NCBI GenBank assembly: GCA_025925185.1
Contig: JAICLV010000016.1
Location: forward strand, 1 to 23,697
Length of the DNA: 23,697 nt
From: Acidothermaceae bacterium
Lineage (GTDB): Bacteria > Actinomycetota > Actinomycetes > Acidothermales > Acidothermaceae
Direction of reading: 5' to 3'
A program made the translations under genes and the position numbers. Positions 6,997 through 15,389 of the stretch are shown piece after piece. How positions within the stretch are numbered: position 1 is the first letter of the stretch; every line of letters begins with the position of its first letter. The notes under the pieces are model-generated. The model did not search any database. It was given only the letters and a program-made list of their open reading frames with translations, and was not told the DNA's origin.

Positions 6997-8742
6997 ATGA
7001 GGCGTTTGAGAGGCGCAGCCATCGCCGTGTCAGTCGGCGTCCTGGCGGCCGCGTGTGGCGGAAGCAGCAAGAACAGCAGCAACACCAACCCGACAGCGGT
7101 CGGCACAGGCGGCGCGACGTCCGCGGCGACGTCAGGGCCGTCCGGCAGCGCCGGCGCAAGCGCCGGTTCGCACAAGAAGGGCGGCACCGTCACCATCTCC
7201 AACGAGGCGGGCCAGAACTGGACCTGCCAGTTCAACCCGTTCAACCCGGCGGTCAACTCGCTGTCGGTCGGCTTTGTGTACGAGCCGCTCGTCTACGTGA
7301 ACTCGCTCAAGGCCGGCGCCGAGACACCCATGCTCGCGTCGTCCTATAAGTGGAGCGACGACAAGAAGTCGATCACGTTCGTGATTCGCGACGGCGTGAA
7401 GTGGAACGACGGTCAGTCGATGACGGCGGACGACGTGGCGTTCACCTTCAACCTGATGAAGCAGACGCCCGCGCTCGACCTGTACTCGTTGTGGACCGGC
7501 GCCGGCCTGCAGAGCGTGACGGCCAACGGAAACCAGGTGACGATGGCGTTCGCAGGCAACGCGCAGACGTACTTCTACCTGTTCGCGGGCCAGGTCGGCA
7601 TCGTGCCGAAGCACATCTGGTCGACCGGCGACCCTGCGTCCAAGCCCGACACGTGGGCGGACGAGAAGCCAGTCGGCACCGGGCCCTTCATGGTCAACCC
7701 GTGCGCGCCGAACAACATCACCTACACCGCCAACCCGAGCTACTGGCAACAGGGCAAGCCGTGGATTCAGACGGTGCAGTACCCCGCCTACCTTGACAAC
7801 GGCCCGGCGAACCTCGACCTCGCCAACGGCAAGGCGCAGTGGGGGGGCCAGTACATCCCGAACATCGACGCCGCGTACAAGGCCAAGAGCAAGGACAACA
7901 ACTACTGGTTCCCACCGATGACGAACGTCGCGCTGATCCCGAACAACGACCCGTCGCACAAGGCGACGAGCACGCTCGCGGTGCGGCAGGCGATCGCGGC
8001 GGCCCTCGACCGGCAGAAGATCTCTGAGCTCGGTGAGAGCGGCTACCAGCCCGCCGCGAACCAAACGGGCATCGTCACGCCGACGTTCGACAAGTACTTC
8101 GATCAAGGCGCGTTGACCGCTTCCGGCTACGACAAGCCGAACACCGACAAGGCGAAGCAACTTCTCGCGAGCGCGGGCTACGGCCCTGACAAGCCGTTGA
8201 AGCTGACGGTCATCACGGTCTCCGGCTACACCGACTGGGACGCGTCGCTCGCCGTGATCAAGCAGCAGTTGAAGCCGATCGGCATCGACATCACGGTGCA
8301 AGACCTCGAGGGTCAGACCTACAACGACCGGCTGTACAAGGGTGACTTCGACCTCGCGTACGGCCCGCAGTTGTCGGGCGGCCCCTCGCCGTACTACGAG
8401 TTGCGACAGTTGCTGTACTCCAAGAACTCGGCGCCGGTCGGCACCGACGCAGCGTCGAACTACGAGCGCTACAACAACCCCGCGGTCGACAAGCTGTTCG
8501 ACGACTACGCGACGGCCGACGACGCGACGCAGGTCTCGATCATCAAGCAGATCTCCGGTCACATGATCTCGGACGTGCCGTTCATTCCGACGACGGAGTC
8601 GGTCGACTGGTACCAGTACAACACCACCGACCTGCAGGGGTGGCCGACCAAGGACAACGCGTACGCCCAGCCGGCGCCGTGGAACTTCCCGGACAACGAG
8701 CAGGTGCTGCTCAACCTGTGGTCGAAGTCGGCGCAGAAGTAG
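6997..8742 (+). CDS. ABC transporter substrate-binding lipoprotein (family 5, Dpp/Opp type)
   Basis: A protein of 581 aa, the extracellular receptor of the importer encoded downstream. A short basic N-terminus and hydrophobic stretch end in LAAAC, so Cys20 should be lipid-modified. A Ser/Gly/Thr/Ala-rich linker (about 23-60) follows, then a family-5 solute-binding fold with GVKWNDGQSMTADDVAFTFN and VGTGPFMVNPC typical of DppA/OppA. The start ATG follows GAGAGG by 8 bases. Family-5 receptors bind peptides in many bacteria but also oligosaccharides, for example the chitobiose systems of Vibrio and some archaea. The glucosaminidase and kinase next door argue for glucosamine oligosaccharides here. 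That specificity is inference; a peptide ligand is the main alternative. Confidence 0.9.
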   Translation: MRRLRGAAIAVSVGVLAAACGGSSKNSSNTNPTAVGTGGATSAATSGPSGSAGASAGSHKKGGTVTISNEAGQNWTCQFNPFNPAVNSLSVGFVYEPLVYVNSLKAGAETPMLASSYKWSDDKKSITFVIRDGVKWNDGQSMTADDVAFTFNLMKQTPALDLYSLWTGAGLQSVTANGNQVTMAFAGNAQTYFYLFAGQVGIVPKHIWSTGDPASKPDTWADEKPVGTGPFMVNPCAPNNITYTANPSYWQQGKPWIQTVQYPAYLDNGPANLDLANGKAQWGGQYIPNIDAAYKAKSKDNNYWFPPMTNVALIPNNDPSHKATSTLAVRQAIAAALDRQKISELGESGYQPAANQTGIVTPTFDKYFDQGALTASGYDKPNTDKAKQLLASAGYGPDKPLKLTVITVSGYTDWDASLAVIKQQLKPIGIDITVQDLEGQTYNDRLYKGDFDLAYGPQLSGGPSPYYELRQLLYSKNSAPVGTDAASNYERYNNPAVDKLFDDYATADDATQVSIIKQISGHMISDVPFIPTTESVDWYQYNTTDLQGWPTKDNAYAQPAPWNFPDNEQVLLNLWSKSAQK

Positions 8743-8795
8743 CGCGTCGCGGGTAAGGTACGCAGCCGGCGCAAGGTGAGCACGAGGAGCCAGCG

Positions 8796-9797
8796 ATGAG
8801 ATTTCTGCTTCGCCGCTTAGGGTTCTTCGTGCTCACCTTGTGGGCGGCCATGACCATCAACTTCTTGATCCCGCACATGATGCCGGGTAGCCCCGCTCAA
8901 GTGTTGAAGGCCAAGCTCAACCACAGCGGGCGCATCGCGTCGCCCGAGCAGCTGAACGCGCTGCTCGCGTCGTTCGGGTTCGACCCGAAGGCGGGGCTGT
9001 TCGACCAGTACCTCACCTACCTGAAAGACATGGTGACGTTCAACTGGGGCGTCTCCATCGGCGGGAGCAGCCTCGGCGCCTCTGTGACGTCGATGATCCG
9101 GCAGGCGCTGCCGTGGACTCTCGGCCTGGTCGGCGTCGCGACCATCATGGCGTTCGTCATCGGCACCCTCATCGGCATCGTCGCCGGGTGGCGGCGTGGT
9201 GGGTTGCTCGACGGCATCGTCCCGCCGGTCTTCGTCGTCACCTCGGCGTTGCCGTACTTCTGGGTGGCGCTGCTCGCGATCGTGTTGTTCGCGAACGGCG
9301 CGCACGCGTTATTGCCGAACGACGGAAACTACGATCTCGGGCTGCATCCCGAGTGGTCAGGACAGTTCATCGGCAGCGTGTTGAAACACGCGATCCTGCC
9401 GGCAGGCACGATTCTCATCACCGCCATCGGCGGTTGGATCCTCACCATGCGCAACAACACGATCACCACGCTGGCTGAGGACTACGTGCGAATGGCACGG
9501 GCCAAAGGCCTGCCCAACCGGCGCATCATGTTCGACTACGCCGCCCGCAACGCGCTGCTGCCAAACCTTTCCGGTTTCGCGATGTCGCTCGGTTACGTCA
9601 TCGGCGGCACGATTCTGGTCGAGTACGTGTTCAACTACCCGGGCCTCGGTCACATGTTCTACCTGGCGACAGCCGGCACCGATTACCCGTTGTTGCAGGC
9701 GCTGTTCATGTTGGTCACCGTCGCGGTGCTCGTGGGCGTGCTGCTCGCCGACGACGCGATCTTCCTGCTCGACCCCCGCGCGCGGGCGAAGGGATAG
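8796..9797 (+). CDS. ABC transporter permease, DppB/OppB type
   Basis: A 333-aa inner-membrane protein with about six hydrophobic spans, the first at about 8-28 and the last near 300-322. The EAA loop that contacts the ATPase is seen as EDYVRMARAKGLPNRRIMF followed by NALLPNLSGF. The large loop after the first span is usual for the DppB subfamily. The ATG at 8796 follows GAGGAG. It lies 53 bases after the binding-protein gene and 6 bases before the second permease gene, so it is in the same operon. It should pair with that permease to form the channel. Confidence 0.92.
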   Translation: MRFLLRRLGFFVLTLWAAMTINFLIPHMMPGSPAQVLKAKLNHSGRIASPEQLNALLASFGFDPKAGLFDQYLTYLKDMVTFNWGVSIGGSSLGASVTSMIRQALPWTLGLVGVATIMAFVIGTLIGIVAGWRRGGLLDGIVPPVFVVTSALPYFWVALLAIVLFANGAHALLPNDGNYDLGLHPEWSGQFIGSVLKHAILPAGTILITAIGGWILTMRNNTITTLAEDYVRMARAKGLPNRRIMFDYAARNALLPNLSGFAMSLGYVIGGTILVEYVFNYPGLGHMFYLATAGTDYPLLQALFMLVTVAVLVGVLLADDAIFLLDPRARAKG

Positions 9798-9803
9798 CGG
9801 CGG

Positions 9804-10748
9804 ATGAGCACCCTCCTCATCGACAGCGCCGACGGCACGGATGTGCGGCCAGCGCGCAGACGCGGACGCCGCGGCTTGGGGCGGGCGATCCTGTCCAACC
9901 GCAAGGCGATGGCCGGGCTCGCGCTCCTCGTGCTGTTCTGTTTGCTCGCCGCGTTCCCACACCTCTTCGTGCCCTGGCAGCACGGCGACCCGCGCACGGT
10001 CGGCGCGTTCCAGCAGTTGCAGCATCCCTCGCTCAAGCACTGGCTCGGCACCACCGGTCTTGGGCAAGACGTCTACGCCGAGCTGATCTACAGCACCCGT
10101 GAGTCGCTGCTGATCGCGCTCGTCGCCGGACTCGGGGCGACCGCCATCTCGGTGCTCATCGGCGTATCGGCCGCCTACCTCGGCGGAATCGCCGACGACG
10201 CGCTGTCGATGCTCACCGGCGTGTTCTTGGTACTGCCGACGTTCCCGCTCATCATCGTGCTCGCGACGTACGCCGGTAAGGGCAGCCTCGGCGTCGTCAT
10301 CGTCGTGTTGATCGCGACCGGCTGGGCGTACGGCGCGAACCAGTTGCGCGCGCAGGGACTGTCGTTGCGAAATCGCGACTTTCTCGAGTCCGCCCGGGTG
10401 CGCGGCGAACGACGGTCGTACATCATCGTCGTCGAGGTGCTGCCGACGATGACGTCGCTGATCCTCGCCAACTTCCTCGGCGCGGCGCTCTACGCGGTGC
10501 TCACGGCGGCCGGCCTGCAGTTCCTCGGTCTGGGCGATCCCAGCTCGCTCAGCTGGGGCACGATGCTCTACTGGGCGCAAAACCAGGGCGCGTTGGTCAG
10601 CGGCTTCCCGGCGTGGGCGTTGGCTCCAGGCCTCGCGGTGGCGCTGCTCGGCGTCTCCTTCGCGCTGCTCAATTACGCGTTCGACGAGATCAGCAATCCG
10701 GCGCTACGACCGGTTCGGAGGCAACGTGTCAAGCGCGCCGATTCTTGA
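9804..10748 (+). CDS. ABC transporter permease, DppC/OppC type
   Basis: A 314-aa inner-membrane partner of the preceding permease. After a basic, Arg-rich N-terminus (about 14-24) comes the first span, then HWLGTTGLGQDVYAELIY, the usual DppC motif after the first loop, then further spans. The EAA loop is RNRDFLESARVRGERRSYIIVVEVLPT. The QFLGLGDPSSLSWGTML segment is also typical of the family. The ribosome site is weak (GCGGCGG), and translation may depend on coupling to the gene 6 bases upstream. The last 23 bases overlap the start of the first ATPase gene. Confidence 0.92.
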   Translation: MSTLLIDSADGTDVRPARRRGRRGLGRAILSNRKAMAGLALLVLFCLLAAFPHLFVPWQHGDPRTVGAFQQLQHPSLKHWLGTTGLGQDVYAELIYSTRESLLIALVAGLGATAISVLIGVSAAYLGGIADDALSMLTGVFLVLPTFPLIIVLATYAGKGSLGVVIVVLIATGWAYGANQLRAQGLSLRNRDFLESARVRGERRSYIIVVEVLPTMTSLILANFLGAALYAVLTAAGLQFLGLGDPSSLSWGTMLYWAQNQGALVSGFPAWALAPGLAVALLGVSFALLNYAFDEISNPALRPVRRQRVKRADS

Positions 10749-11721
10749 GGTCCGCGGCCTGACGGTTGAGTACGCGTCGTCGCGCGGCGCCGTCAGAGCG
10801 GTCGACAACGTCGATCTCGACGTGCACGCCGGGGAGTTCGTCGGCGTGGTCGGCGAGTCCGGCTGCGGCAAGTCGACCCTGTTGTTCGCCATCGCGCAGC
10901 TGCTGAGCCCACCCGCCGCGATTACGGCCGGCACGGTGCGGTTCAAAGGCGAGAACCTGGTCACGATGACCGAGAAGTCGTTGAACGCGCTGCGCTGGCG
11001 CGACTTCTCCGTCGTGATGCAAAGCGCGATGAACGCTTTGAACCCGGTGAAGAGCATCGGCGCCCAGTTTCACGACGCCATCGACGCGCACGACGAGCAC
11101 GTCGACCCGAAACGCCCGGCGGAGGTTCTCGAACTGGTCGGCATCGACCCGATCCATTTGAAGAGTTACCCGCATCAGCTCAGCGGCGGCATGCGGCAGC
11201 GCGCGATGATCGCGATGGCGCTGCTGTTCACGCCAGACCTGGTCATCATGGACGAGCCGACGTCCGCCCTCGACGTCGTCGCGCAGCGCCAACTCATGCT
11301 GGAAATCAAGAGGTTGCAGCGCGAGCTGGGCTTCGCCGTGATGTTCGTGACCCACGACATGTCGCTCGTCAGCCATTTCTCCGACCAGCTGCTGGTGATG
11401 TATGCGGGGCAGGTCGACGAGGTCGGCTCGACCCGCCAGGTCTTCGACAGTCCCGCGCACCCGTACAGCCGCGGGTTGCTCGACGCGTTTCCCTCCGTGA
11501 AGGGCCCGCTCGTCCGGCTGACCGGCATCCCCGGGTCACCGCCCGACCTCGCGCACCCGCCGGCCGGGTGCCGCTTCAACCCGCGCTGCCCTGACGTGTT
11601 CGACGCTTGTCGCGAGGTCGAGCCCGAGCTTTACGACGTCAACGGTGTGAAGGCGCGCTGCCTGCTCTACCACCCGCAACGAGCCAGCCTGAAGGGCTAC
11701 CGAGGAGGTGACGCCCGGTGA
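10726..11721 (+). CDS. ABC transporter ATPase, DppD/OppD type
   Basis: A 331-aa cytoplasmic ATPase. The Walker A motif GESGCGKST is at 43-51, the Q-loop Gln at about 99, and the signature LSGGM at 152-156. Walker B LVIMDE is at 172-177 with DEPTSALD, and the switch His is at 210. The C-terminal oligopeptide-transporter extension has four cysteines (282, 288, 295, 312) in the arrangement that binds a [4Fe-4S] cluster in mycobacterial OppD and DppD. The GTG start at 10726 follows CGGAGG and lies inside the end of the permease gene. The stop overlaps the next start by 4 bases (GTGA), so the two ATPases are translationally coupled. Confidence 0.93.
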   Translation: MSSAPILEVRGLTVEYASSRGAVRAVDNVDLDVHAGEFVGVVGESGCGKSTLLFAIAQLLSPPAAITAGTVRFKGENLVTMTEKSLNALRWRDFSVVMQSAMNALNPVKSIGAQFHDAIDAHDEHVDPKRPAEVLELVGIDPIHLKSYPHQLSGGMRQRAMIAMALLFTPDLVIMDEPTSALDVVAQRQLMLEIKRLQRELGFAVMFVTHDMSLVSHFSDQLLVMYAGQVDEVGSTRQVFDSPAHPYSRGLLDAFPSVKGPLVRLTGIPGSPPDLAHPPAGCRFNPRCPDVFDACREVEPELYDVNGVKARCLLYHPQRASLKGYRGGDAR

Positions 11722-12764
11722 CCGATCTCGCGACGATCGAAGACGCCGACCCACGAACCCCGTCGTCCGCCACGCCGTTGCTTGAGGTTCGCGGGCTCAC
11801 CCGACATTTCAAGGTGGGCGGCAACCTGTCGCGCAAGACGCTGCACGCGGTCGATGGCGCGAACTTCGTCATCAACCGCAGGGAGATCGTCGCTCTTGTC
11901 GGAGAGAGCGGCAGCGGCAAGAGCACGATCGCGCGTCTGCTCGCGCGCGTCTACAAGCCGACAAGCGGCGAGATCTACTACCAGGGCCGCCCGCTGTCGA
12001 GCATGCGAACGCGCCGCGACCAACTGGCTTATCGCAGCGACGTGCCGATGGTGTTCCAGGACCCGTTCAGCTCGCTCAACCCGGCGTTTCGGGTATCGCA
12101 CGGCATCATGCGCGGCCTGAAGCTGCATCGAAAGGACATCACCCGCACCCAGCGGTACGACGAGGCCGAGCGGGTGGTCACCGCAGTCGGCCTGACTCCG
12201 GCGTCCGACATCTTGCAGCGCTACCCGTACGAGCTGTCCGGCGGGCAACGACAGCGCATCGGATTCGCGCAAGCCCTTGCGTACAAGCCAAAACTGATCC
12301 TCGCCGACGAGCCGGTGTCGATGCTCGACGTGTCGATACGGCTCGGCTTGCTCAACGTCATGGCCGACCTGCGCACCGACGAGGGCGTGTCCTTTCTCTA
12401 CATCACGCATGACATCGCGAGCGCACGCTACGTGGCTGACCGCGTCATCGTCATGTACGCGGGTCACATCGTCGAGACCGGTCCGACGCAGGCGGTTCTG
12501 GAGAACCCGAAACACCCATACACGCAGCTGTTGCTCGGAGCCGTGCCCGACCCGCGGGCGCCGCTAGAGATCCGCGACGAGAGCGACCACGGCGAACCTC
12601 CGCAGGTCGTCGACCCGACTCCGGGTTGTCGGTTCCGTTGGCGCTGCCCGTTCGCCATCGAGGAATGCCATCACGTGACGCCCCAACTTCGGCTGCTCGG
12701 CGATCGGCACGAGGCCGCGTGTCACGTTGCGAAACCCGACGACGACACCTCCGCGAGCGCGTGA
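11718..12764 (+). CDS. ABC transporter ATPase, DppF/OppF type
   Basis: A 348-aa second ATPase of the importer. Walker A GESGSGKST is at 62-70, VFQDPFSSLNP at 112-122, LSGGQRQR at 173-180, DEP at 197-199 and the switch His at 231. The usual DEPTSALD reads DEPVSMLD, a common variant in second subunits. The C-terminal extension has cysteines at 304, 310, 317 and 335, again fitting the Fe-S site of this subfamily. The GTG start at 11718 sits about 6 bases after GAGGAGGTGA. Its 3' end overlaps the convergent TIGR03085-type gene by 43 bases, and no hairpin terminator is evident. It is the last gene of the sugar island. Confidence 0.93.
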   Translation: MTDLATIEDADPRTPSSATPLLEVRGLTRHFKVGGNLSRKTLHAVDGANFVINRREIVALVGESGSGKSTIARLLARVYKPTSGEIYYQGRPLSSMRTRRDQLAYRSDVPMVFQDPFSSLNPAFRVSHGIMRGLKLHRKDITRTQRYDEAERVVTAVGLTPASDILQRYPYELSGGQRQRIGFAQALAYKPKLILADEPVSMLDVSIRLGLLNVMADLRTDEGVSFLYITHDIASARYVADRVIVMYAGHIVETGPTQAVLENPKHPYTQLLLGAVPDPRAPLEIRDESDHGEPPQVVDPTPGCRFRWRCPFAIEECHHVTPQLRLLGDRHEAACHVAKPDDDTSASA

Positions 12765-13330
12765 TCACGTCGTCCGAATAAATACATCAGCAGCTCGGAT
12801 GGCGGGCCGGTCAATGTCAGGCGCGCGCCTCCGGCGCCCGCGTCTCGGGCATGATGGCGCTCGCCGGTGCCAGCGCGCACCAGATCGAACCCGTCGCGTT
12901 CTTTGCGCAGCGAGAACTTGCTCAGTCGCTTGACTTGTCGCCACAGCTCCTCGTCGACCGGTAGCGAGAGCGCGCGCGGTGCCCACTCGGGTTGCGCACG
13001 GCGGACGTCCTCGTGATGGACGAAGAACTCCACGCCGTTGGCCTGCTCGTCGAACAACCGGATCGGCGACCAGACCGGCGGCCCGGTGCGAACGCGGCGC
13101 ACCAACCGGCGGAAGTCGCCGCCGGCGATGCCGTCTTGCACGCGCTTGGTCCAAGGCGCGAGTAGCGGGAGCGCGATGCCTGGCATCGCGTCGAACCGGC
13201 CCTCGCGCACCACAAGGTGGGCGGCCAGGTCGCGGGTGCGCCAGCCCTCGCACAGCGTCGGCTCGTCTGGCCCGAGCAGTTCGAGCAGGTCACACAAGCT
13301 GGCGCGTTCGGTCGGCGCGAGGCGTGTCAT
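12722..13330 (-). CDS. TIGR03085-type metal-binding protein (DinB / mycothiol-dependent fold)
   Basis: A 202-aa protein resembling the actinobacterial TIGR03085 family, which belongs to the DinB-like four-helix fold shared with mycothiol-dependent maleylpyruvate isomerase. CEGWRTRDLAAHLVVREGR (from about residue 27) is the characteristic first motif, with H38. FFVHHEDVRRAQP (about 102-114) carries the other likely metal ligands (H105, H106). The reaction is unknown. The ATG start lies within the last 41 bases of the upstream PAP2 gene, suggesting coupling. GGAG is only 3 bases before it, so a slightly later start is possible. The 3' end overlaps the convergent transporter ATPase gene. Confidence 0.78.
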   Translation of the reverse strand: MTRLAPTERASLCDLLELLGPDEPTLCEGWRTRDLAAHLVVREGRFDAMPGIALPLLAPWTKRVQDGIAGGDFRRLVRRVRTGPPVWSPIRLFDEQANGVEFFVHHEDVRRAQPEWAPRALSLPVDEELWRQVKRLSKFSLRKERDGFDLVRAGTGERHHARDAGAGGARLTLTGPPSELLMYLFGRRDHALAEVSSSGFAT

Positions 13331-13961
13331 GCTCCGACTTTACGGACAACGCGTCGATCGTCCATGCCACGGCGAGCACCACGCCGACGGCGACGCAAAA
13401 GCCGCCGAGGGTGTCGGTGGAGTAGTGGTAGCCCGAGCCGACCAGTGCGGTTGCGACGGCGGCCGCGCCAAGCAGCGCGGCAACCGACAACGCGTAGCGC
13501 AGCGCCACCGGCCAGCGAGGTCGGCTCGGGCCAAGCAGCGCCACCACGATCACGATCGCGACCGACACGGCCGCCGTGGTGTGCCCGCTGGGAAACGACA
13601 GCGCGTCGTTGATGCGGCGGTTGATGAGCGGCTTCAAGACGAACTCCGCCACACCGGCCGCGAGGGCCGGACCGAGCACCGCGAGCAGGGCCGTCCGCCG
13701 CCGGTTCGCCCAGACAAAGAGGACGGCGAGCACCGCGCACCCGACGACCACCGAGATCGGGTCGGCCAACGCCACCAGGTGATGCAGGAACCGCAGGTGG
13801 CCGCGCAACTTGTGGCGCACGCGGGCGTCGATGGCGGAGTCGATGCGGCCGGGCCGGCTCTCGTCGGCGTAATGCGCGCCGAGGGCGGCGACGCCGACGG
13901 CGGCCAGCCCGATGATCACCGCGATCAGGCGTCGCCCTTGCAACAACGGGGGAGGCGCCAT
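13290..13961 (-). CDS. PAP2-family membrane phosphatase
   Basis: A 223-aa protein with several transmembrane spans (about 12-30, 68-85, 91-108, 130-145, 155-175, 187-205). PAP2 motifs are recognisable: the first as K110 to R115/R116, the second as FPSGHTTAA with PSGH at 124-127, and the third as GYHYSTDTLGG with H179 and D183. The Pro of the first motif and the Arg normally six residues before H179 are not seen, so it is a divergent member. Such proteins remove phosphate from lipid phosphates or polyprenyl diphosphates at the membrane; the substrate cannot be told. No good ribosome site precedes the ATG. It is the first gene of a two-gene unit with the TIGR03085-type gene. Confidence 0.83.
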   Translation of the reverse strand: MAPPPLLQGRRLIAVIIGLAAVGVAALGAHYADESRPGRIDSAIDARVRHKLRGHLRFLHHLVALADPISVVVGCAVLAVLFVWANRRRTALLAVLGPALAAGVAEFVLKPLINRRINDALSFPSGHTTAAVSVAIVIVVALLGPSRPRWPVALRYALSVAALLGAAAVATALVGSGYHYSTDTLGGFCVAVGVVLAVAWTIDALSVKSEHDTPRADRTRQLV

Positions 13962-14132
13962 GCCGCGAGTCTACGGACGACGCGATGCCAACCCTGCGAT
14001 TCTCGAGGAGCACGCACGACCCGCGCAGGGTCGGCGCGCAGAGCGCGTGCGCGCAACAGCGCGAGGTACTAGCGTCGGGGCAAGCCGTCCATCGCGCGCG
14101 TTACCGCGCGCGGCCACGAGGAGCTGAGGATC
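13962..14132. promoter_or_regulatory. Divergent intergenic region between the PAP2 and ferredoxin reductase genes
   Basis: A 171-base gap that must hold promoters for both directions. A perfect 6-bp inverted repeat CGACCC-GCGCA-GGGTCG lies at 14017-14033. GAGGAG (14118-14123) is the ribosome site for the plus-strand gene. I cannot assign convincing -10 and -35 boxes or a regulator. Confidence 0.4.
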
Positions 14133-15167
14133 GTGCCGGAGCCGTCCCCATCACCATCTGCCGAGCGCAGCGGGTCGGTCGATCACGACGTCGACCTGTT
14201 AATCGTCGGTGCTGGCCCGTCCGGCTTATACGCGGCCTATTACGCGGGTTTTCGGGCGCTCTCGGTCGTGGTCGTCGACTCCCTGACCGAGCCCGGCGGC
14301 CAGCTCGCCGCCCTTTATCCCGAGAAGGTCATCTACGACGTCGGCGGCATTCCGTCGATCCTCGGCCGCGAACTGGCCGCCGACCTTCACAAGCAGGCGC
14401 AGACCTACGACCCGACCATCCTGCTCGGCCACAGCGCGGGGGAGCTGACCCGGCTCGACGACGGCACCATGACCGTGGCCACCAACACCGGTCTGCTGAT
14501 CCGCGCGAAGGCGATTTTGGTCACAGCCGGAATCGGTATCTTCACACCGCGCCCGCTGCCTGCCGGTCAGCAATACGAGGGCCGCGGATTGCGTTACTTC
14601 GTTCCCGATCCGGGCGCACTGAAAGACAAGCGGGTGCTGATCGTCGGCGGCGGTGACAGCGCGGTCGACTACGCGCTCATGCTCGAGCAGGTCGCGTCCT
14701 CGGTCACCGTTTGCCATCGGCGCAACGAGTTCCGCGCGCACGAGGCGTCGGTGCAACAACTTCGCGAGTCGTCGGTGCGCATCTTGACGCCGTACCAGGT
14801 GTCGAGCGTCGACGGCGACGGCAAGGTCGAGGTTGTCGAGGTCAAAGACCACGACACCGGCGCCGTCGAGCGGCTGCACGTCGACGAGCTCGTCGCCGCG
14901 CTGGGCTTCGTCGCGGAGCTTGGGCCGCTCGCCGACTGGGGCATGGAGTTGCGCCACCGGCACATCGCGGTCGACACCACGATGGCCACGTCGGTGCCGC
15001 GGATCTTCGCGGCCGGCGACATCACCGACTACCCGGGCAAGGTGAAGTTGATCTCGGTGGGGTTGGGGGAGGCGGCGACCGCCGTCAACAACGCGGCGGT
15101 GGTGGTCGACCCGTCGAAGAAGCTGTTCCCCGGCCACTCGTCCGACCCGGGCAAGCAGCCGACCTGA
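14133..15167 (+). CDS. Ferredoxin/flavodoxin--NADP+ reductase, thioredoxin-reductase-like
   Basis: A 344-aa FAD protein expected to move electrons between NADPH and ferredoxin. The FAD-binding loop GAGPSG is at 26-31, [17 protein letters not shown] at 53-69, the NADP-binding loop GGGDSA at 172-177, and HRR at 195-197 contacts the 2'-phosphate. [11 protein letters not shown] (293-303) is the second FAD contact. The thioredoxin-reductase CxxC pair is absent: the region after RYFVPDP has no cysteines. That places it with the thioredoxin-reductase-like FNRs rather than true thioredoxin reductases. The GTG start at 14133 follows GAGGAG by 9 bases. No ferredoxin gene is adjacent. A 19-bp inverted repeat follows the stop. 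Confidence 0.9.
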   Translation: MPEPSPSPSAERSGSVDHDVDLLIVGAGPSGLYAAYYAGFRALSVVVVDSLTEPGGQLAALYPEKVIYDVGGIPSILGRELAADLHKQAQTYDPTILLGHSAGELTRLDDGTMTVATNTGLLIRAKAILVTAGIGIFTPRPLPAGQQYEGRGLRYFVPDPGALKDKRVLIVGGGDSAVDYALMLEQVASSVTVCHRRNEFRAHEASVQQLRESSVRILTPYQVSSVDGDGKVEVVEVKDHDTGAVERLHVDELVAALGFVAELGPLADWGMELRHRHIAVDTTMATSVPRIFAAGDITDYPGKVKLISVGLGEAATAVNNAAVVVDPSKKLFPGHSSDPGKQPT

Positions 15168-15176
15168 GCAGGCCCA

Positions 15177-15257
15177 CCCCTTGGCGCCGAGTGGGCGGAT
15201 CTGCGTGTGGCGCGCCGCGCCGGCGGGGCGAGTCTTTACCCACTCGCTGCCAAGGGG
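15177..15257. repeat. Long imperfect inverted repeat after the ferredoxin reductase gene
   Basis: The arm CCCCTTGGCGCCGAGTGGG (15177-15195) pairs with CCCACTCGCTGCCAAGGGG (15239-15257) at 17 of 19 positions across a 43-base loop. It starts 9 bases past the stop, so it may be a terminator of that gene, although no U-run follows. The long, near-perfect arms could also be a small palindromic repeat element. No other copy was noticed in this window. Confidence 0.6.
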
Positions 15258-15389
15258 CGGTCGAGCGTCGGCGTGCCTCGTTGGCGCTGAGGTGCCCGGT
15301 GATGCACAATGTGACAGCTGGGACGCAAGAGACAGTACTGAAGGACGTCGGGGAAGGCGCACCTCGGTCGACGTCTCTCGGAGGTTCCG
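15258..15389 (+). promoter_or_regulatory. Upstream region of the DUF3145 gene
   Basis: A non-coding leader. A possible promoter is TTGGCG (15281-15286), 18 bases, then CACAAT (15305-15310), which would give a leader of about 70 bases. GGAGG, about 6 bases before the GTG at 15390, is a strong ribosome site. Both boxes deviate from consensus. Confidence 0.3.

Noticed and set aside
7132..8562. 476-aa minus-strand open frame opposite the binding-protein gene
   Set aside because: Val/Arg-rich composition and no motif; the plus strand carries a clear lipoprotein of family 5.
14133..15167. Thioredoxin reductase
   Set aside because: The fold matches, but the redox-active CxxC pair is missing and no thioredoxin gene is adjacent, so a ferredoxin--NADP+ reductase fits better.
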